From Halocynthiibacter namhaensis (GTDB lineage Bacteria > Pseudomonadota > Alphaproteobacteria > Rhodobacterales > Rhodobacteraceae), in assembly GCF_000812685.1 (NCBI RefSeq), contig NZ_JWIF01000065.1:1-64000 (forward strand): a stretch of DNA of 64,000 nucleotides. Reading direction: 5' to 3'. The position numbers and the translations under genes were made by a program. This document shows positions 1-8,522 of the stretch, in pieces. The stretch's first letter is position 1, and each line of letters opens with the position of its first letter. The notes under the pieces are model-generated. The model saw only the letters and a list, made by a program, of their open reading frames with translations, was not told the DNA's origin and searched no databases.

Positions 1-230
1 CCTCTCATTGCTGTAAACAGCAATGAGAGGGCTATGCATGGCAACGCGGCTCAAATGAAAATACCAACCGCTTGCTGCGACAGTACTTTCCAAAGGGCAC
101 AGATTTGTCGATACATAGTCAAGCAAAGCTGAGCGCCGTTGCAAGACAGCTCAATGAACGGCCACGTAAGACGCTGGGATTTGAGACTCCCGCAGAGCGT
201 TTCAATGCATGTGTTGCGTCGATCCATTGA
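1..230 (+). pseudogene. IS30 transposase, C-terminal remnant
   Basis: From TGG at 39-41 the frame reads [20 protein letters not shown] and runs to TGA at 228-230. This is the conserved end of IS30-family DDE transposases, which normally continues from a DPHSP motif. Here a 37-bp hairpin insert (2-38) separates the two parts and brings a TAA in the upstream frame. The upstream coding part is off the window, so its state in this copy is unknown. Confidence 0.75.
2..38. repeat. 37-bp hairpin insert inside the IS30 transposase
   Basis: Perfect inverted repeat with 13-bp arms (CCTCTCATTGCTG / CAGCAATGAGAGG, positions 1-13 and 18-30) around a TAAA loop, followed by a short GCTATGCA tail. By comparison with the usual IS30 reading (DPHSP-WQRG) it is an extra block that shifts frame and adds a stop. 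The same block is present at 2574-2610 in the second copy. Confidence 0.7.
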
Positions 231-462
231 GATCACCGCCCATTGCCGACCTTGGCGTGAACAGCCATAAAGGTTTGCGCTTGGAAGGTTGAATGTTTGG
301 AGCAATATTGTAGCGGCCCGTAAATGGCATCACGAACCTGACCTATCAAGTCAAAGCTTCCGACGCCCCACGCCCGCTGTATCCACAAATTGGCAGGCTT
401 TTCCCTTGTCTCTGCGCCCCTGCCCGCCTATCTCAGTAGGAACCAATTTCTGAGAGGTCCCT

Positions 463-2298
463 ATGCAGTTTTCCCTTCCATTCGCCGCCCCCGAAATCAA
501 CCGCGATGCGGCAAGTGAAACCGGGGGGGATGCGCTTGGCAATCTGCCGGAATGGAACCTGGACGACCTGTACACGGGCGAAGACGCACCTGAACTAGAG
601 GCCGACATGGCCTGGCTTGAAACCAACTGCGCGAAATTCGCCGGTGATTATGCGGGTAATCTGGATGGTTTAAGTGCTGCGGACATGCTGGCCTGCATTG
701 AATTGCAAGAAGAAATCAACCAAAAGGCCGGGCGTATCATGTCCTATGCGGGCTTGCGCTATTACCAAAACACCATGGATTCCGGTCGTGCCCAGTTCAT
801 GCAAAACTGCCAAGAAACCTTGACAGATTATACCGGTCATCTTGTATTTTTTTCGCTTGAATTCAACCGCTTGGATGAAGATCATTTGGCTGGCCTTCTG
901 ACGGAAAACGCCGATCTCGCCCGCTACAAACCCGTCTTTGACCGTATGCGCGCGATGAAGCCACATCAGCTGTCTGACGAGCTGGAACAATATCTGCATG
1001 ACCAGTCCTCTGTTGGTGCTGCCGCTTGGAACACGCTGTTTGACGAAACCATCGCGGGCCTGATGTTCAACATGAACGGCGAAGAGCTGAACCTTGAGGC
1101 GACCCTGAACTTCCTGACCGATCAAGACCGTTCCAAACGCGAAGCCGCATCACACGAATTGGCGCGTGTGTTTGGCGAAAACGTGCGTCTCTTTGCCCGC
1201 GTTCACAACACCCTTGCGAAAGACAAAGAGGTCGAAGATCGCTGGCGCAAAATGCCATCCCCGCAAGCAGGCCGTCATCTGTCCAACCACGTAGAGCCCG
1301 AGGTGGTCGAGGCCCTGCGCAACGCGGTTGTCGCCGCCTACCCCAAGCTATCGCACCGTTATTATGCCTTGAAAGCCAAATGGTTGGGCTTAGAGACCAT
1401 GCAAACTTGGGACCGCAACGCGCCCCTGCCAATGGAAAGCGAACGTCTGGTCACCTGGGATGAGGCCCGCGCGATTGTCGACGGCGCTTATGGCGACTTC
1501 GACCCACGCATGAAGGAAATCGCTGCCCCGTTTTATGACAAAGGTTGGATCGATGCCGCCGTGAAACCTGGCAAGGCCCCTGGTGCCTTCGCGCATCCGA
1601 CGGTCACCAATGTGCATCCCTATGTGATGCTGAACTATCTTGGGAAACCCCGTGACGTCATGACGTTGGCGCATGAATTGGGCCATGGTGTACACCAAGT
1701 TCTGGCGGCGGATCAGGGCGAAATGCTATCATCAACCCCGCTGACCTTGGCTGAAACCGCATCGGTCTTTGGCGAGATGCTAACCTTCCGCAAGCTGCTT
1801 GATGGCGCGACAACCCAAGTAGAACGCAAAATCATGCTGGCGGGCAAAGTTGAGGACATGATCAACACCGTCGTGCGCCAAATCGCGTTTTATGACTTTG
1901 AATGCAAACTACACGAAGCGCGCGCCGAAGGTGAATTGACGCCAGACGACATCAACGCCCTGTGGATGTCTGTGCAGGCCCAAAGCCTTGGCCCGGTGTT
2001 CGAATTCGCACCCGGCTATGAAACCTTCTGGGCCTACATCCCGCATTTCGTGCACTCGCCCTTCTACGTCTACGCCTATGCGTTCGGCGACGGCCTCGTG
2101 AACGCGCTTTACGCGGTCTACGCCGAAGGTGATCCAGACTTCCAAGAGAAGTATTTCGACATGCTCAAAGCCGGTGGTTCTAAACACCACAAAGAACTGC
2201 TCGCCCCCTTCGGCCTAGACGCCTCAGACCCCGCCTTCTGGGACAAAGGCCTGAGCATGATCTCTGGTATGATCGACGAATTGGAAGCGATGGAATAA
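463..2298 (+). CDS. pepF: Oligoendopeptidase F (M3 family zinc metallopeptidase)
   Basis: Cytosolic zinc peptidase that cleaves short oligopeptides, typically during peptide turnover. The 611-residue length is normal for the M3B subfamily. The catalytic HELGH motif is at residues 404-408, and the third zinc ligand glutamate is expected in the LAETASVFGE segment around residue 432. The start at 463 is preceded by a purine-rich AGAGG about 7 bases upstream. The gene stands alone between two inverted IS30 copies and ends just before a strong hairpin, so it is probably its own transcription unit. Codon use looks like the rest of the chromosome, so nothing shows recent transfer of the gene itself. 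Family assignment is firm; the substrate is not known from sequence. Confidence 0.92.
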   Translation: MQFSLPFAAPEINRDAASETGGDALGNLPEWNLDDLYTGEDAPELEADMAWLETNCAKFAGDYAGNLDGLSAADMLACIELQEEINQKAGRIMSYAGLRYYQNTMDSGRAQFMQNCQETLTDYTGHLVFFSLEFNRLDEDHLAGLLTENADLARYKPVFDRMRAMKPHQLSDELEQYLHDQSSVGAAAWNTLFDETIAGLMFNMNGEELNLEATLNFLTDQDRSKREAASHELARVFGENVRLFARVHNTLAKDKEVEDRWRKMPSPQAGRHLSNHVEPEVVEALRNAVVAAYPKLSHRYYALKAKWLGLETMQTWDRNAPLPMESERLVTWDEARAIVDGAYGDFDPRMKEIAAPFYDKGWIDAAVKPGKAPGAFAHPTVTNVHPYVMLNYLGKPRDVMTLAHELGHGVHQVLAADQGEMLSSTPLTLAETASVFGEMLTFRKLLDGATTQVERKIMLAGKVEDMINTVVRQIAFYDFECKLHEARAEGELTPDDINALWMSVQAQSLGPVFEFAPGYETFWAYIPHFVHSPFYVYAYAFGDGLVNALYAVYAEGDPDFQEKYFDMLKAGGSKHHKELLAPFGLDASDPAFWDKGLSMISGMIDELEAME

Positions 2299-2310
2299 GC
2301 TTCCCCCTCC

Positions 2311-2354
2311 ACCACTTTTCTTAACTTGGGAATACTCAAGTTAAGAAAAGTGGT
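2311..2354. terminator. Long hairpin after pepF
   Basis: An 18-bp perfect stem (ACCACTTTTCTTAACTTG / CAAGTTAAGAAAAGTGGT) with an 8-base loop starts 13 bases after the pepF stop. There is no clear U-run on the plus side, but the stem is very stable. The IS30 copy begins 21 bases further on. Confidence 0.6.
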
Positions 2355-2381
2355 TCCAAATGTCTGCTGCGCGGGGTGATC

Positions 2382-3588
2382 TCAATGGATCGACGCAACA
2401 CATGCATTGAAACGCTCTGCGGGAGTCTCAAATCCCAGCGTCTTACGTGGCCGTTCATTGAGCTGTCTTGCAACGGCGCTCAGCTTTGCTTGACTATGTA
2501 TCGACAAATCTGTGCCCTTTGGAAAGTACTGTCGCAGCAAGCGGTTGGTATTTTCATTTGAGCCGCGTTGCCATGCATAGCCCTCTCATTGCTGTTTACA
2601 GCAATGAGAGGGGGCTGTGAGGGTCGCACAGAAAGACGTCGATATCGGTCGCCAGGGTGAAGGCCTTGTGCCCTGCTATTTCGCATCCACGATCCCAAGT
2701 CAGAGAACGATAAAGCTCTTTGGGCAACTTACGTGACTGCTTTATCAACGCTTGAATGACGCTGTGACTGTCTTTGTTGCCAACCTTCGCCAGCATCACA
2801 AAGCGGGTATGGCGTTCGACCAATGTTGCTATAAAGCTATTGCCAGATCCTGCGATTAAGTCTCCTTCCCAGTGACCTGGTACGGCCCGGTCCTCGACTT
2901 CTGCAGGTCTGTCGCTGATCGAAATCGCATCGTTGAACTTACCTATCCCGCTTCGTTTTAGCGTGGCATGCCGAGACCTGCGAATGGACCACGTCGCCCG
3001 CAAATGGGTTAGAAGTTCCTTCTTAAGTACACCGCGTGTCTGGATAAAAAGGCTCCGATAGATCGTCTCATGCGAAACGCGTTTACCTTCTTCATTGGGA
3101 TGTTCACGCATCAGCCAACCTGCGATTTGTTGTGGGGACCACTTGCGTCTCAGCTTGGCCGAAACCGCGCGACAGAGATAGTCATTACTTGCCTACTTGC
3201 AGAGTTTAGGGCGCTTTGAGCGATCCCAAGCAGCGGCGTCTGACTGCGCCGCTCGGTAGCTTTTGGCACCTCCATTGCGGCGGACTTCGCGACTTATTGT
3301 CGAAGCCGAGCGACACAAAGATTGTGCAATCGCCCTCAGAGATATTTTGGCAATAAGGCCTCTCGATATCTCTTCACGTTCGGGCAGCGTAAGGGCCAAA
3401 CACGATCTCACGCGTTTAGCAGGTCGAATGCCACCAGTTCGAGCCAGCAGCGGATAAATCGAAGATGAGGCACGATTGAATCTGCGCCCAATCGAACTCA
3501 AAGACTCCCCACGCTCCCATCGATCCCACATCTCCGACTTCTGCGTGTCTGTGTAAAACGTCCGTGTGCGATACTTCATGATAAACAC
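2382..3588 (-). pseudogene. IS30-family transposase, broken
   Basis: The N-terminal helix-turn-helix part (3588-3196) reads RTRTFYTDTQKSEMWDRWER… and includes SASTISREVRRNGG, typical of IS30. An in-frame TAG at 3193-3195 follows KRPKLCK; the same frame then continues through KWSPQQIAGWLMREHPNEEG and the DDE core (GHWEGDLIAGSGNS… to CDPHSP). At 2574-2610 a 37-bp hairpin insert introduces TAA and shifts frame; the rest ([20 protein letters not shown] to the TGA at 2382-2384) is in another frame. With two interruptions it should not make a full-length protein, so any movement of this copy would need a transposase supplied in trans. Confidence 0.8.
2574..2610. repeat. 37-bp hairpin insert (second copy)
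   Basis: Same block as at 2-38, on the opposite strand: AGCCCTCTCATTGCTG, TTTA loop, CAGCAATGAGAGG. It sits exactly between the codons for DPHSP and WQRG of the transposase. Flanking transposase bases can lengthen the stem to about 16 bp with a small bulge. Confidence 0.7.
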
Positions 3589-3778
3589 TCCATCTTTCCA
3601 AAAAGATTAAAGTGTTGCGTCGACCAGTTGAAATCACCGGACGAACCAGACCTTCACTGAACATGCGTCAACGTCCGGGTCGGTGAACGGTCCTTTATTG
3701 AACATTCATATCTAGAGAATAAGCCCACCCCATCGTTATCAGTTTGAGCTGGTTTTGAGCATCCTGGAGAGGTCACCC

Positions 3779-5512
3779 TTAAAATTTCTTCTCGAAACTG
3801 AGACTTGCCCCGAAGCTTTCGTGGTCTGAGCCTATCCCGTCATAGAAAGTTCCGGCTGTGAAGTTTCCACCAATCTCTGTGACATAAGTCAGGCCCAGAT
3901 GGGCGCGGCCACGATTGCCATCAAAATTAACCTCGCCACCATTGGTGGAGGCGTGGATCGCAGAAATACCGCCTGCAAGCTCAAGCTCGCCGGTCTCTAT
4001 TTGCAGCGATGTGCTGAAATCGAGACCCACGGTCAGCTGCATCAGATCAACGGTTTGCCCGGCGATCGTATTGCCCAAATTATCGGTATAGGTTTCTTGG
4101 GTGTCATCTGTGTAGGTAAGATCGAGGAGTGGCATCAGGGTGGCAGACTGAAGCTTATATTCTCCTGTCGCCCGCAACTGCGCCAACCAACGCTCTGTCC
4201 GGAAGCTGTCCGTATAGGTGCCAAACGGAGAGATGTCGTTGCTTGTCTGACCATAAAGCAAGCGGCCCTCAAAAATGAACGGGTGTTCAGGTGCTTTCGC
4301 AACAAAATAGGGGCCAATCATCCAGCCATTGCCGGAAACATTGTTGGCATCATCTTTGGCATAATCCACCTGAACCATGCCGCCGACAAGCAGATCGGGG
4401 TTCACAAACCCATGCGCGCCAAAAGAGACCAACGTATAGGTGGTGTCACGCGACCACGCACCGCTTATATTGGCCCAAGTATTGCCGTGCGAAGCACACC
4501 CGCTGACAGAGCCCGCGCCTTCGGACGCATTGGCACTAAACGCTCCACACCCGCTGCCTTGCAGAAAATGTGACAGGCCACGCTGGTTGGACGCTAGGGT
4601 ACCAGCACGTATCAACATGAAACCCGCGATGGCCTTTTGCGTTTCTTCAACGATGGCTCTACTTGTGCCAGGCGCGATGGATGAGTCGCGAGCTACGACA
4701 AGCGTGTTGGATGAGGTGTTACCGTTGCCTGAACCGTCCTGAGCGGCTGCGTCAGGGATAGTGATCGAGACATCGCCGCCCCCATCTGGGGTTACAGCCA
4801 CAGTATAGACAGAGGCACTGACTTTGGTGATGCCCGTGACACTTGCATTGGTCACAGTGACATCTTTAGCGAATTCGTCAAAGCCAGTCACATCCTCATC
4901 AAATGTCGCGGTGACGGTGAATGGATCTGTGTTGGTCAACGTCGCTGGTGCACCGGAAAGGGTCACGGTGGGGGAAGTGGTGTCGCAGCTCAAACATGTG
5001 CGACTTACTATTTGTGTTGTTACAGAAGCTCCTGTGTAGGCGTACTCCCAACGATAGGTTTTACCATCGAGATCACCCTTAAGAGAAAAGCCAAAGTAAT
5101 CATCAGTCGCAAATGTTCCATTGGCACCATCAGCTGAAAAATCTTTTATGTTTTTTATACCACAATAAGCTTCAATATTCGCCGCATTTATTGAGGCGCG
5201 CTTTGCTGATATAGTATCGCCTGGAGAGCCATCAATCGCTTCTGTCCCCCACATTGGCCTAACTTCACGCGCAAAACCAAGCCATACACGCGCACTGCCT
5301 AATGGGGAAAGACCCATAAACATTGTGCATGCACTACTTAGAGATCCATCCCAAGAAGAGTCCCCTGGATCTGAAGCTACAGCAGAAACCGAGGCTATTG
5401 AAGGACTTGTACCAAACTCTAATGCCCAAGCCTGCCCTCCTTCAAACATGGTTGCCGCCGCGATCGCGGCCACAAGTGGCATCGCTTTAAGTTTTTTGAA
5501 CTTATTACGCAT
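3779..5512 (-). CDS. Secreted Ig-like / autotransporter-type beta-barrel protein
   Basis: This 577-residue protein has a signal peptide (1-30, basic start then PLVAAIAAATMF, cleavage likely after QAWA). Residues 31-180 are an unrecognised domain with a few cysteines. A bacterial Ig-like domain follows at about 183-275 (SPTVTLSGAP…FTVTATFDEDV), and a C-terminal barrel-like domain at about 310-577 has alternating beta strands and a final phenylalanine (SFEKKF), the usual outer-membrane insertion signal. It is probably surface-exposed with an autotransporter or porin-like anchor. The 5' part (about 5100-5512) is noticeably richer in A+T than the barrel part, so a mosaic or acquired gene is possible. 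It lies next to the IS30 copy and has no operon partner. The function of the passenger is not recognised. Confidence 0.6.
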   Translation of the reverse strand: MRNKFKKLKAMPLVAAIAAATMFEGGQAWALEFGTSPSIASVSAVASDPGDSSWDGSLSSACTMFMGLSPLGSARVWLGFAREVRPMWGTEAIDGSPGDTISAKRASINAANIEAYCGIKNIKDFSADGANGTFATDDYFGFSLKGDLDGKTYRWEYAYTGASVTTQIVSRTCLSCDTTSPTVTLSGAPATLTNTDPFTVTATFDEDVTGFDEFAKDVTVTNASVTGITKVSASVYTVAVTPDGGGDVSITIPDAAAQDGSGNGNTSSNTLVVARDSSIAPGTSRAIVEETQKAIAGFMLIRAGTLASNQRGLSHFLQGSGCGAFSANASEGAGSVSGCASHGNTWANISGAWSRDTTYTLVSFGAHGFVNPDLLVGGMVQVDYAKDDANNVSGNGWMIGPYFVAKAPEHPFIFEGRLLYGQTSNDISPFGTYTDSFRTERWLAQLRATGEYKLQSATLMPLLDLTYTDDTQETYTDNLGNTIAGQTVDLMQLTVGLDFSTSLQIETGELELAGGISAIHASTNGGEVNFDGNRGRAHLGLTYVTEIGGNFTAGTFYDGIGSDHESFGASLSFEKKF

Positions 5513-5926
5513 AAAATTAATACCTTATGTGACCGAATACCTTACACCATTATTGATGTATCCGCTAAACCTCCGCCAAGTCAACCGCGTGGCTTACTTC
5601 CTTAATTATGATGTGAAAATAACGCATGCCTGCGAAGTTTGTGTTTTGACGCGCATCACCATTTGAATGATGAAAATACGTCTTGCTGGAACACCCACTG
5701 ACAAAAAACCAATTCAAAACCAAAGTGACTGTTGAAGGTTTTTGCCAACCCAGTGAAACCAGCCATTCGCGGCACCGCAGAATTTTGGTAAAATGGGCTC
5801 TCTAGAGACTTTCGCTGCAGGGCGGGCGAAGGGTTGCTTTTCGCTCTGGCAGATTATCGCGGCAATGTCGCGACGGAGTGGCCTGGAATGGCCTGCCCCG
5901 CGTGTAACAGGGGGGCAGGTTTATGT
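5513..5926. other. Intergenic region between the barrel protein and rpiB
   Basis: The 414 bases hold no convincing gene. The left part is A+T rich and should contain the promoter of the minus-strand barrel gene; I could not fix its -35/-10. The right part holds the hairpin after rpiB. Short open frames here overlap rpiB on the other strand or lack a ribosome binding site. Confidence 0.5.
5892..5919 (-). terminator. Hairpin after rpiB
   Basis: CCTGCCCC / GGGGCAGG stem of 8 bp with a 12-base loop, 8 bases beyond the rpiB stop. No U-run follows on the minus strand, so termination strength is uncertain. Confidence 0.4.
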
Positions 5927-6367
5927 TTACGCTTCGATCATGTCCACGCGGGTGGCGTGGCGGCCGCCTTCGAATTCGGTGGTGAGGAAGGCTTCGACGA
6001 TCTCAAGCGCCAGGCCTTCGCCAATCACGCGCGCACCCATGGACAGCATTTGCGCATTGTTATGGGCGCGGATCATGCGGGCGGAAAACGTGTCAGAACA
6101 GACACCACAACGAATGCCAGGCACTTTGTTGGCAGACATCATGATGCCTTGGCCCGTGCCGCAGATCAGAATGCCCAGATCACAATCACCGGATGCAATA
6201 CGTTTCGCAGCTTCTTGACCATGCAGGGGGTAATGGGTGCTCTCGCTGGTTTGTGGCCCAATATCAACGGCCTCATACCCAAGGCTTTCAACATGTGCGG
6301 CGATGGTTTTGCGCAGTTCGATGTCGGCGTGGTCGCTGGAAAGTACGATGCGTTTGGTCTGTGTCAT
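5927..6367 (-). CDS. rpiB: Ribose-5-phosphate isomerase B
   Basis: Cytosolic enzyme of the RpiB/LacA family interconverting ribose 5-phosphate and ribulose 5-phosphate in the pentose phosphate pathway. With the start at 6367 it is 146 residues, the normal length. Visible motifs are SSDHAD (Asp12-His13, phosphate and ring-opening site), CGTGQG with the catalytic Cys69, and RAHNNAQML with His102. The frame is open further upstream to 6520, but 6367 has AAGGA in front and matches the family N-terminus (TKRIVLSSDHAD). It is separated from the next minus-strand gene upstream by about 170 bases, so it may have its own promoter. Confidence 0.92.
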   Translation of the reverse strand: MTQTKRIVLSSDHADIELRKTIAAHVESLGYEAVDIGPQTSESTHYPLHGQEAAKRIASGDCDLGILICGTGQGIMMSANKVPGIRCGVCSDTFSARMIRAHNNAQMLSMGARVIGEGLALEIVEAFLTTEFEGGRHATRVDMIEA

Positions 6368-6541
6368 GACAGGTGTCCTTGGCTGAGGCAAATCACTGCA
6401 TTCGTGTGCGTGGATCAGATGGGGGCTATGTGCCAGACCTTGGGAAGAAACGAAAGCCAATGAAAGCGAGGGGTGCAAATTTTCTGGGCCTTGAAACGCA
6501 AGGGTCCGTGTGAAGCTCAAGCTAGGCGCAATAGGATGGGA

Positions 6542-7510
6542 TTAGGGATGGGCGTCGAAATGCGCGACCATTGCGTCAAACACAGCTTTGCGTGTTTCGG
6601 GCTTTTCCATCATGACCTCGTGCTCGGCACCTTCAATCATATCGAGGGTCGCAGTTGGCCAGTTGTTCATACGCCGGTGTATAGAGGGTACATCAACGAT
6701 ACGTTCCTGACTGCCCAGAAAGGTCACCACAGGTAAGGCGGGGGGGGTACGTTCCAATATGGCACGGCAATAGGCCAGAGACGCACCCACCCAATTGATA
6801 CTGGGGCCGCCAAGCCCAAACAAAGGTTCCTCACGGATGTGATCCTGCATATAGGCCCACATCTCGGGATCCGTGGTTAGCATGTTGTCGTCGAATTCTG
6901 CATCAAGCACATAGGACACGGGCTTTGTTCCAGGGGCATAGTGATGTGAAAGCCCAAGCACACGCGCAACACCTGCGATGCACCCGGCCATGGCACGCGT
7001 GATAGGATGAAGTTGAATGCCCCACATGGGGGCCGAGAAGGCCACAGCGTTTACGGGCAAATTGGCAAAGAGCGCTTGCATGCCGATGGCCCCCCCCATG
7101 GAATGCCCAATCATATACCATGGCTTTGGCAGGTCTTGATGATGCGCCCAAATCAGCAGGGCATCCACGTCTTTCTGATAATCAGAAAAGGCACTGACAT
7201 GCCCGGTCATAGGGTCGTTAAGCAGACGATCTGCAAGCCCCTGACCACGCCAATCAATGGCCACCATTTCATAACCGCGCGCCGCGAATTCACTTGCCGC
7301 GCGGCCATATTTTTCAATGTATTCGGTACGGCCCGGAAACATCAGGACCGTCCCTTTGACATCCGCCTTTTGCGCAGCGCCCTTCAGAACCTGCGATCCC
7401 ATGGGCCAATGACCCACACGGATACGCACCCCATCAGAGGCATGCAGCCAAACGGCGCGTCCCCCATCTGGACCATCAGAAAGCTCGCTGTGAAAGGGCG
7501 CGTCTGTCAT
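6542..7510 (-). CDS. Alpha/beta hydrolase (lysophospholipase / monoacylglycerol lipase type)
   Basis: A 322-residue alpha/beta hydrolase of the PldB-like group. The nucleophile elbow GHSMGG puts the catalytic serine at residue 137; the acid is likely in GSQERIVD and the histidine in EGAEHEVM near the C-terminus. MFPGRTEYIEKYGR near residue 60 is the usual oxyanion strand region of this group. There is no signal peptide, so it is cytosolic or peripheral. Its ATG shares one base with the TGA of the SCP2 gene upstream (TGATG at 7508-7512), so the two are almost certainly co-translated, which fits lipid or acyl-ester handling. The exact substrate cannot be read from the sequence. Confidence 0.82.
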   Translation of the reverse strand: MTDAPFHSELSDGPDGGRAVWLHASDGVRIRVGHWPMGSQVLKGAAQKADVKGTVLMFPGRTEYIEKYGRAASEFAARGYEMVAIDWRGQGLADRLLNDPMTGHVSAFSDYQKDVDALLIWAHHQDLPKPWYMIGHSMGGAIGMQALFANLPVNAVAFSAPMWGIQLHPITRAMAGCIAGVARVLGLSHHYAPGTKPVSYVLDAEFDDNMLTTDPEMWAYMQDHIREEPLFGLGGPSINWVGASLAYCRAILERTPPALPVVTFLGSQERIVDVPSIHRRMNNWPTATLDMIEGAEHEVMMEKPETRKAVFDAMVAHFDAHP

Positions 7511-7797
7511 CAGCCGATAACCGAAGCCAGTTTCATCGCCATGCCCATGTCACCATCAACAGACAGTTTGCCGGTCATGAAAGCTGTGGTTGGGTTTTGG
7601 TCACCTTCAAGGATGGCTTGGAAGACATCCGCATCCGCCGACAAGGTCACGTCTGCATCATCATCGCCAGCGCGCACGCCATCGGCATCAATGATGATAG
7701 AACCTTCGCCATTGAGGGTGAACTTAGCTGTGCCGTCAAAGCCGCCAGTCATTTTTTCGCTCAGCGCCGCAACGGCCGCAGTGATAATGTCGCTCAT
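7510..7797 (-). CDS. SCP2 sterol-binding domain protein
   Basis: This 95-residue protein consists of a single SCP2 domain: an amphipathic start (ITAAVAALSEKM), the FNGTAKF-like strand FDGTAKFTLNGEG, then DADVTLSADADVFQAILEGDQNPTTAFMTGKLSVDGDMGMAMKL in pieces typical of the family. Such proteins bind lipids or acyl chains in a hydrophobic tunnel. It overlaps the downstream hydrolase gene by one base and is translationally coupled to it, so a shared lipid-related role is a reasonable inference. A GGAATG stretch lies just upstream of its start. Confidence 0.85.
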   Translation of the reverse strand: MSDIITAAVAALSEKMTGGFDGTAKFTLNGEGSIIIDADGVRAGDDDADVTLSADADVFQAILEGDQNPTTAFMTGKLSVDGDMGMAMKLASVIG

Positions 7798-7865
7798 GAC
7801 ATTCCTCCGATTTGTGATCCGACAGCTCTCGCTTTTTGTCGGGAGTTTGTTACTATGTTTACGTT

Positions 7866-8492
7866 ATGGTCAATTTCTTCACATACCTCAAAGCTTTCCT
7901 TACGGCAATTCCTCTGACAATTGCGTTAACTTGTGTGTTTCCTATTGGTTTACCACAGGTTGCAAATGCGCAAGACGCTGAACGCTTGGATGAGACACGC
8001 CAAATTGCAACCAAAAGCATGGGAATCGATGATTTGCTGACCTTGCTTGCAACACCTGACCTTGAAGGTTGGGAGGATGTAGAAGCAAAAATACGCATAG
8101 AATGGTCTCGGTCCGGATCCCACAGCATGGATCTGATTCTGCTGCGCGCCCAAGAGGCCCTAAACGCCGCAGAGGGGCAGGTGGCCTTGGAACATGCCAC
8201 TGCATTGACCGATCATGCACCTGATTTTGCAGAGGGTTGGAATGTATTGGCGATGGCCTATTTCCAATCCGGGTATTACGGGCCTGCCTTGGATGCTTTG
8301 CAACGCACAGTTACCTTGAACCCCAATCATTTCGAAGCTCTGTCTGGACTTGGAACGATTTTGGCTGAGTTGGACGACGAGGCAGGCGCCTTGAAGGCAT
8401 TGAAGGCTTCCCATGCTATACATCCGCATCGCCCTCATATATCTGCGTCAATAGATGAACTTGAGGCCCGTTTGGGCGGCGAGAAGATATAA
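7866..8492 (+). CDS. Exported TPR-repeat protein
   Basis: With the ATG at 7866 the protein has 208 residues and begins with a signal peptide (VNFFTYLKAFLTAIPLTIAL… ending ANAQ|DAE), so it should be periplasmic. Two to three tetratricopeptide repeats occupy roughly residues 105-195 (AEGWNVLAMAYFQSGYYGPALDAL and the following FEALSGLGTILAELDDEAGALKAL). A TTG start at 7836 would add 10 residues and is less likely because it spoils the signal peptide. It lies 30 bases before the helicase gene on the same strand and could share its transcript. The partner bound by the repeats is unknown. Confidence 0.75.
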   Translation: MVNFFTYLKAFLTAIPLTIALTCVFPIGLPQVANAQDAERLDETRQIATKSMGIDDLLTLLATPDLEGWEDVEAKIRIEWSRSGSHSMDLILLRAQEALNAAEGQVALEHATALTDHAPDFAEGWNVLAMAYFQSGYYGPALDALQRTVTLNPNHFEALSGLGTILAELDDEAGALKALKASHAIHPHRPHISASIDELEARLGGEKI

Positions 8493-8522
8493 TTAACGCC
8501 GAACTGAATATGGGTGGATAAG

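Larger units (their letters stand above)
1..237 (+). mobile_element. IS30-family element, right end only (cut by window edge)
   Basis: These 237 bases appear identical to the reverse complement of 2375-2611, the right end of the complete copy downstream. They carry the C-terminal transposase codons and end in the terminal inverted repeat (…GATCACC at 231-237). The rest of the element lies to the left of the window. It is inverted relative to the other copy, so the two right ends face pepF from both sides. Confidence 0.85.
2375..3638 (-). mobile_element. Complete IS30-family insertion sequence
   Basis: The element is bounded by imperfect inverted repeats of about 27 bp: the left end (2375 onward) starts GGTGATCTCAATGG and the right end, read inward from 3638, starts GGTGATTTCAACTGG; both continue TCGACGCAACAC. 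It is flanked by GG on both sides, consistent with the 2-3 bp target duplication of this family. The total of 1264 bp is slightly long because of the 37-bp hairpin insert. It encodes one transposase on the minus strand that is broken twice (see the pseudogene). Confidence 0.88.

Noticed and set aside
3899-4573. 224-residue plus-strand frame inside the barrel-protein gene
   Set aside because: It is antisense to a longer frame with signal peptide and barrel features, and its sequence has no family-like motif.
7007-7981. 324-residue plus-strand frame over the hydrolase and SCP2 genes
   Set aside because: It is antisense to two well-supported genes and runs into the TPR gene; no motif or ribosome binding site.
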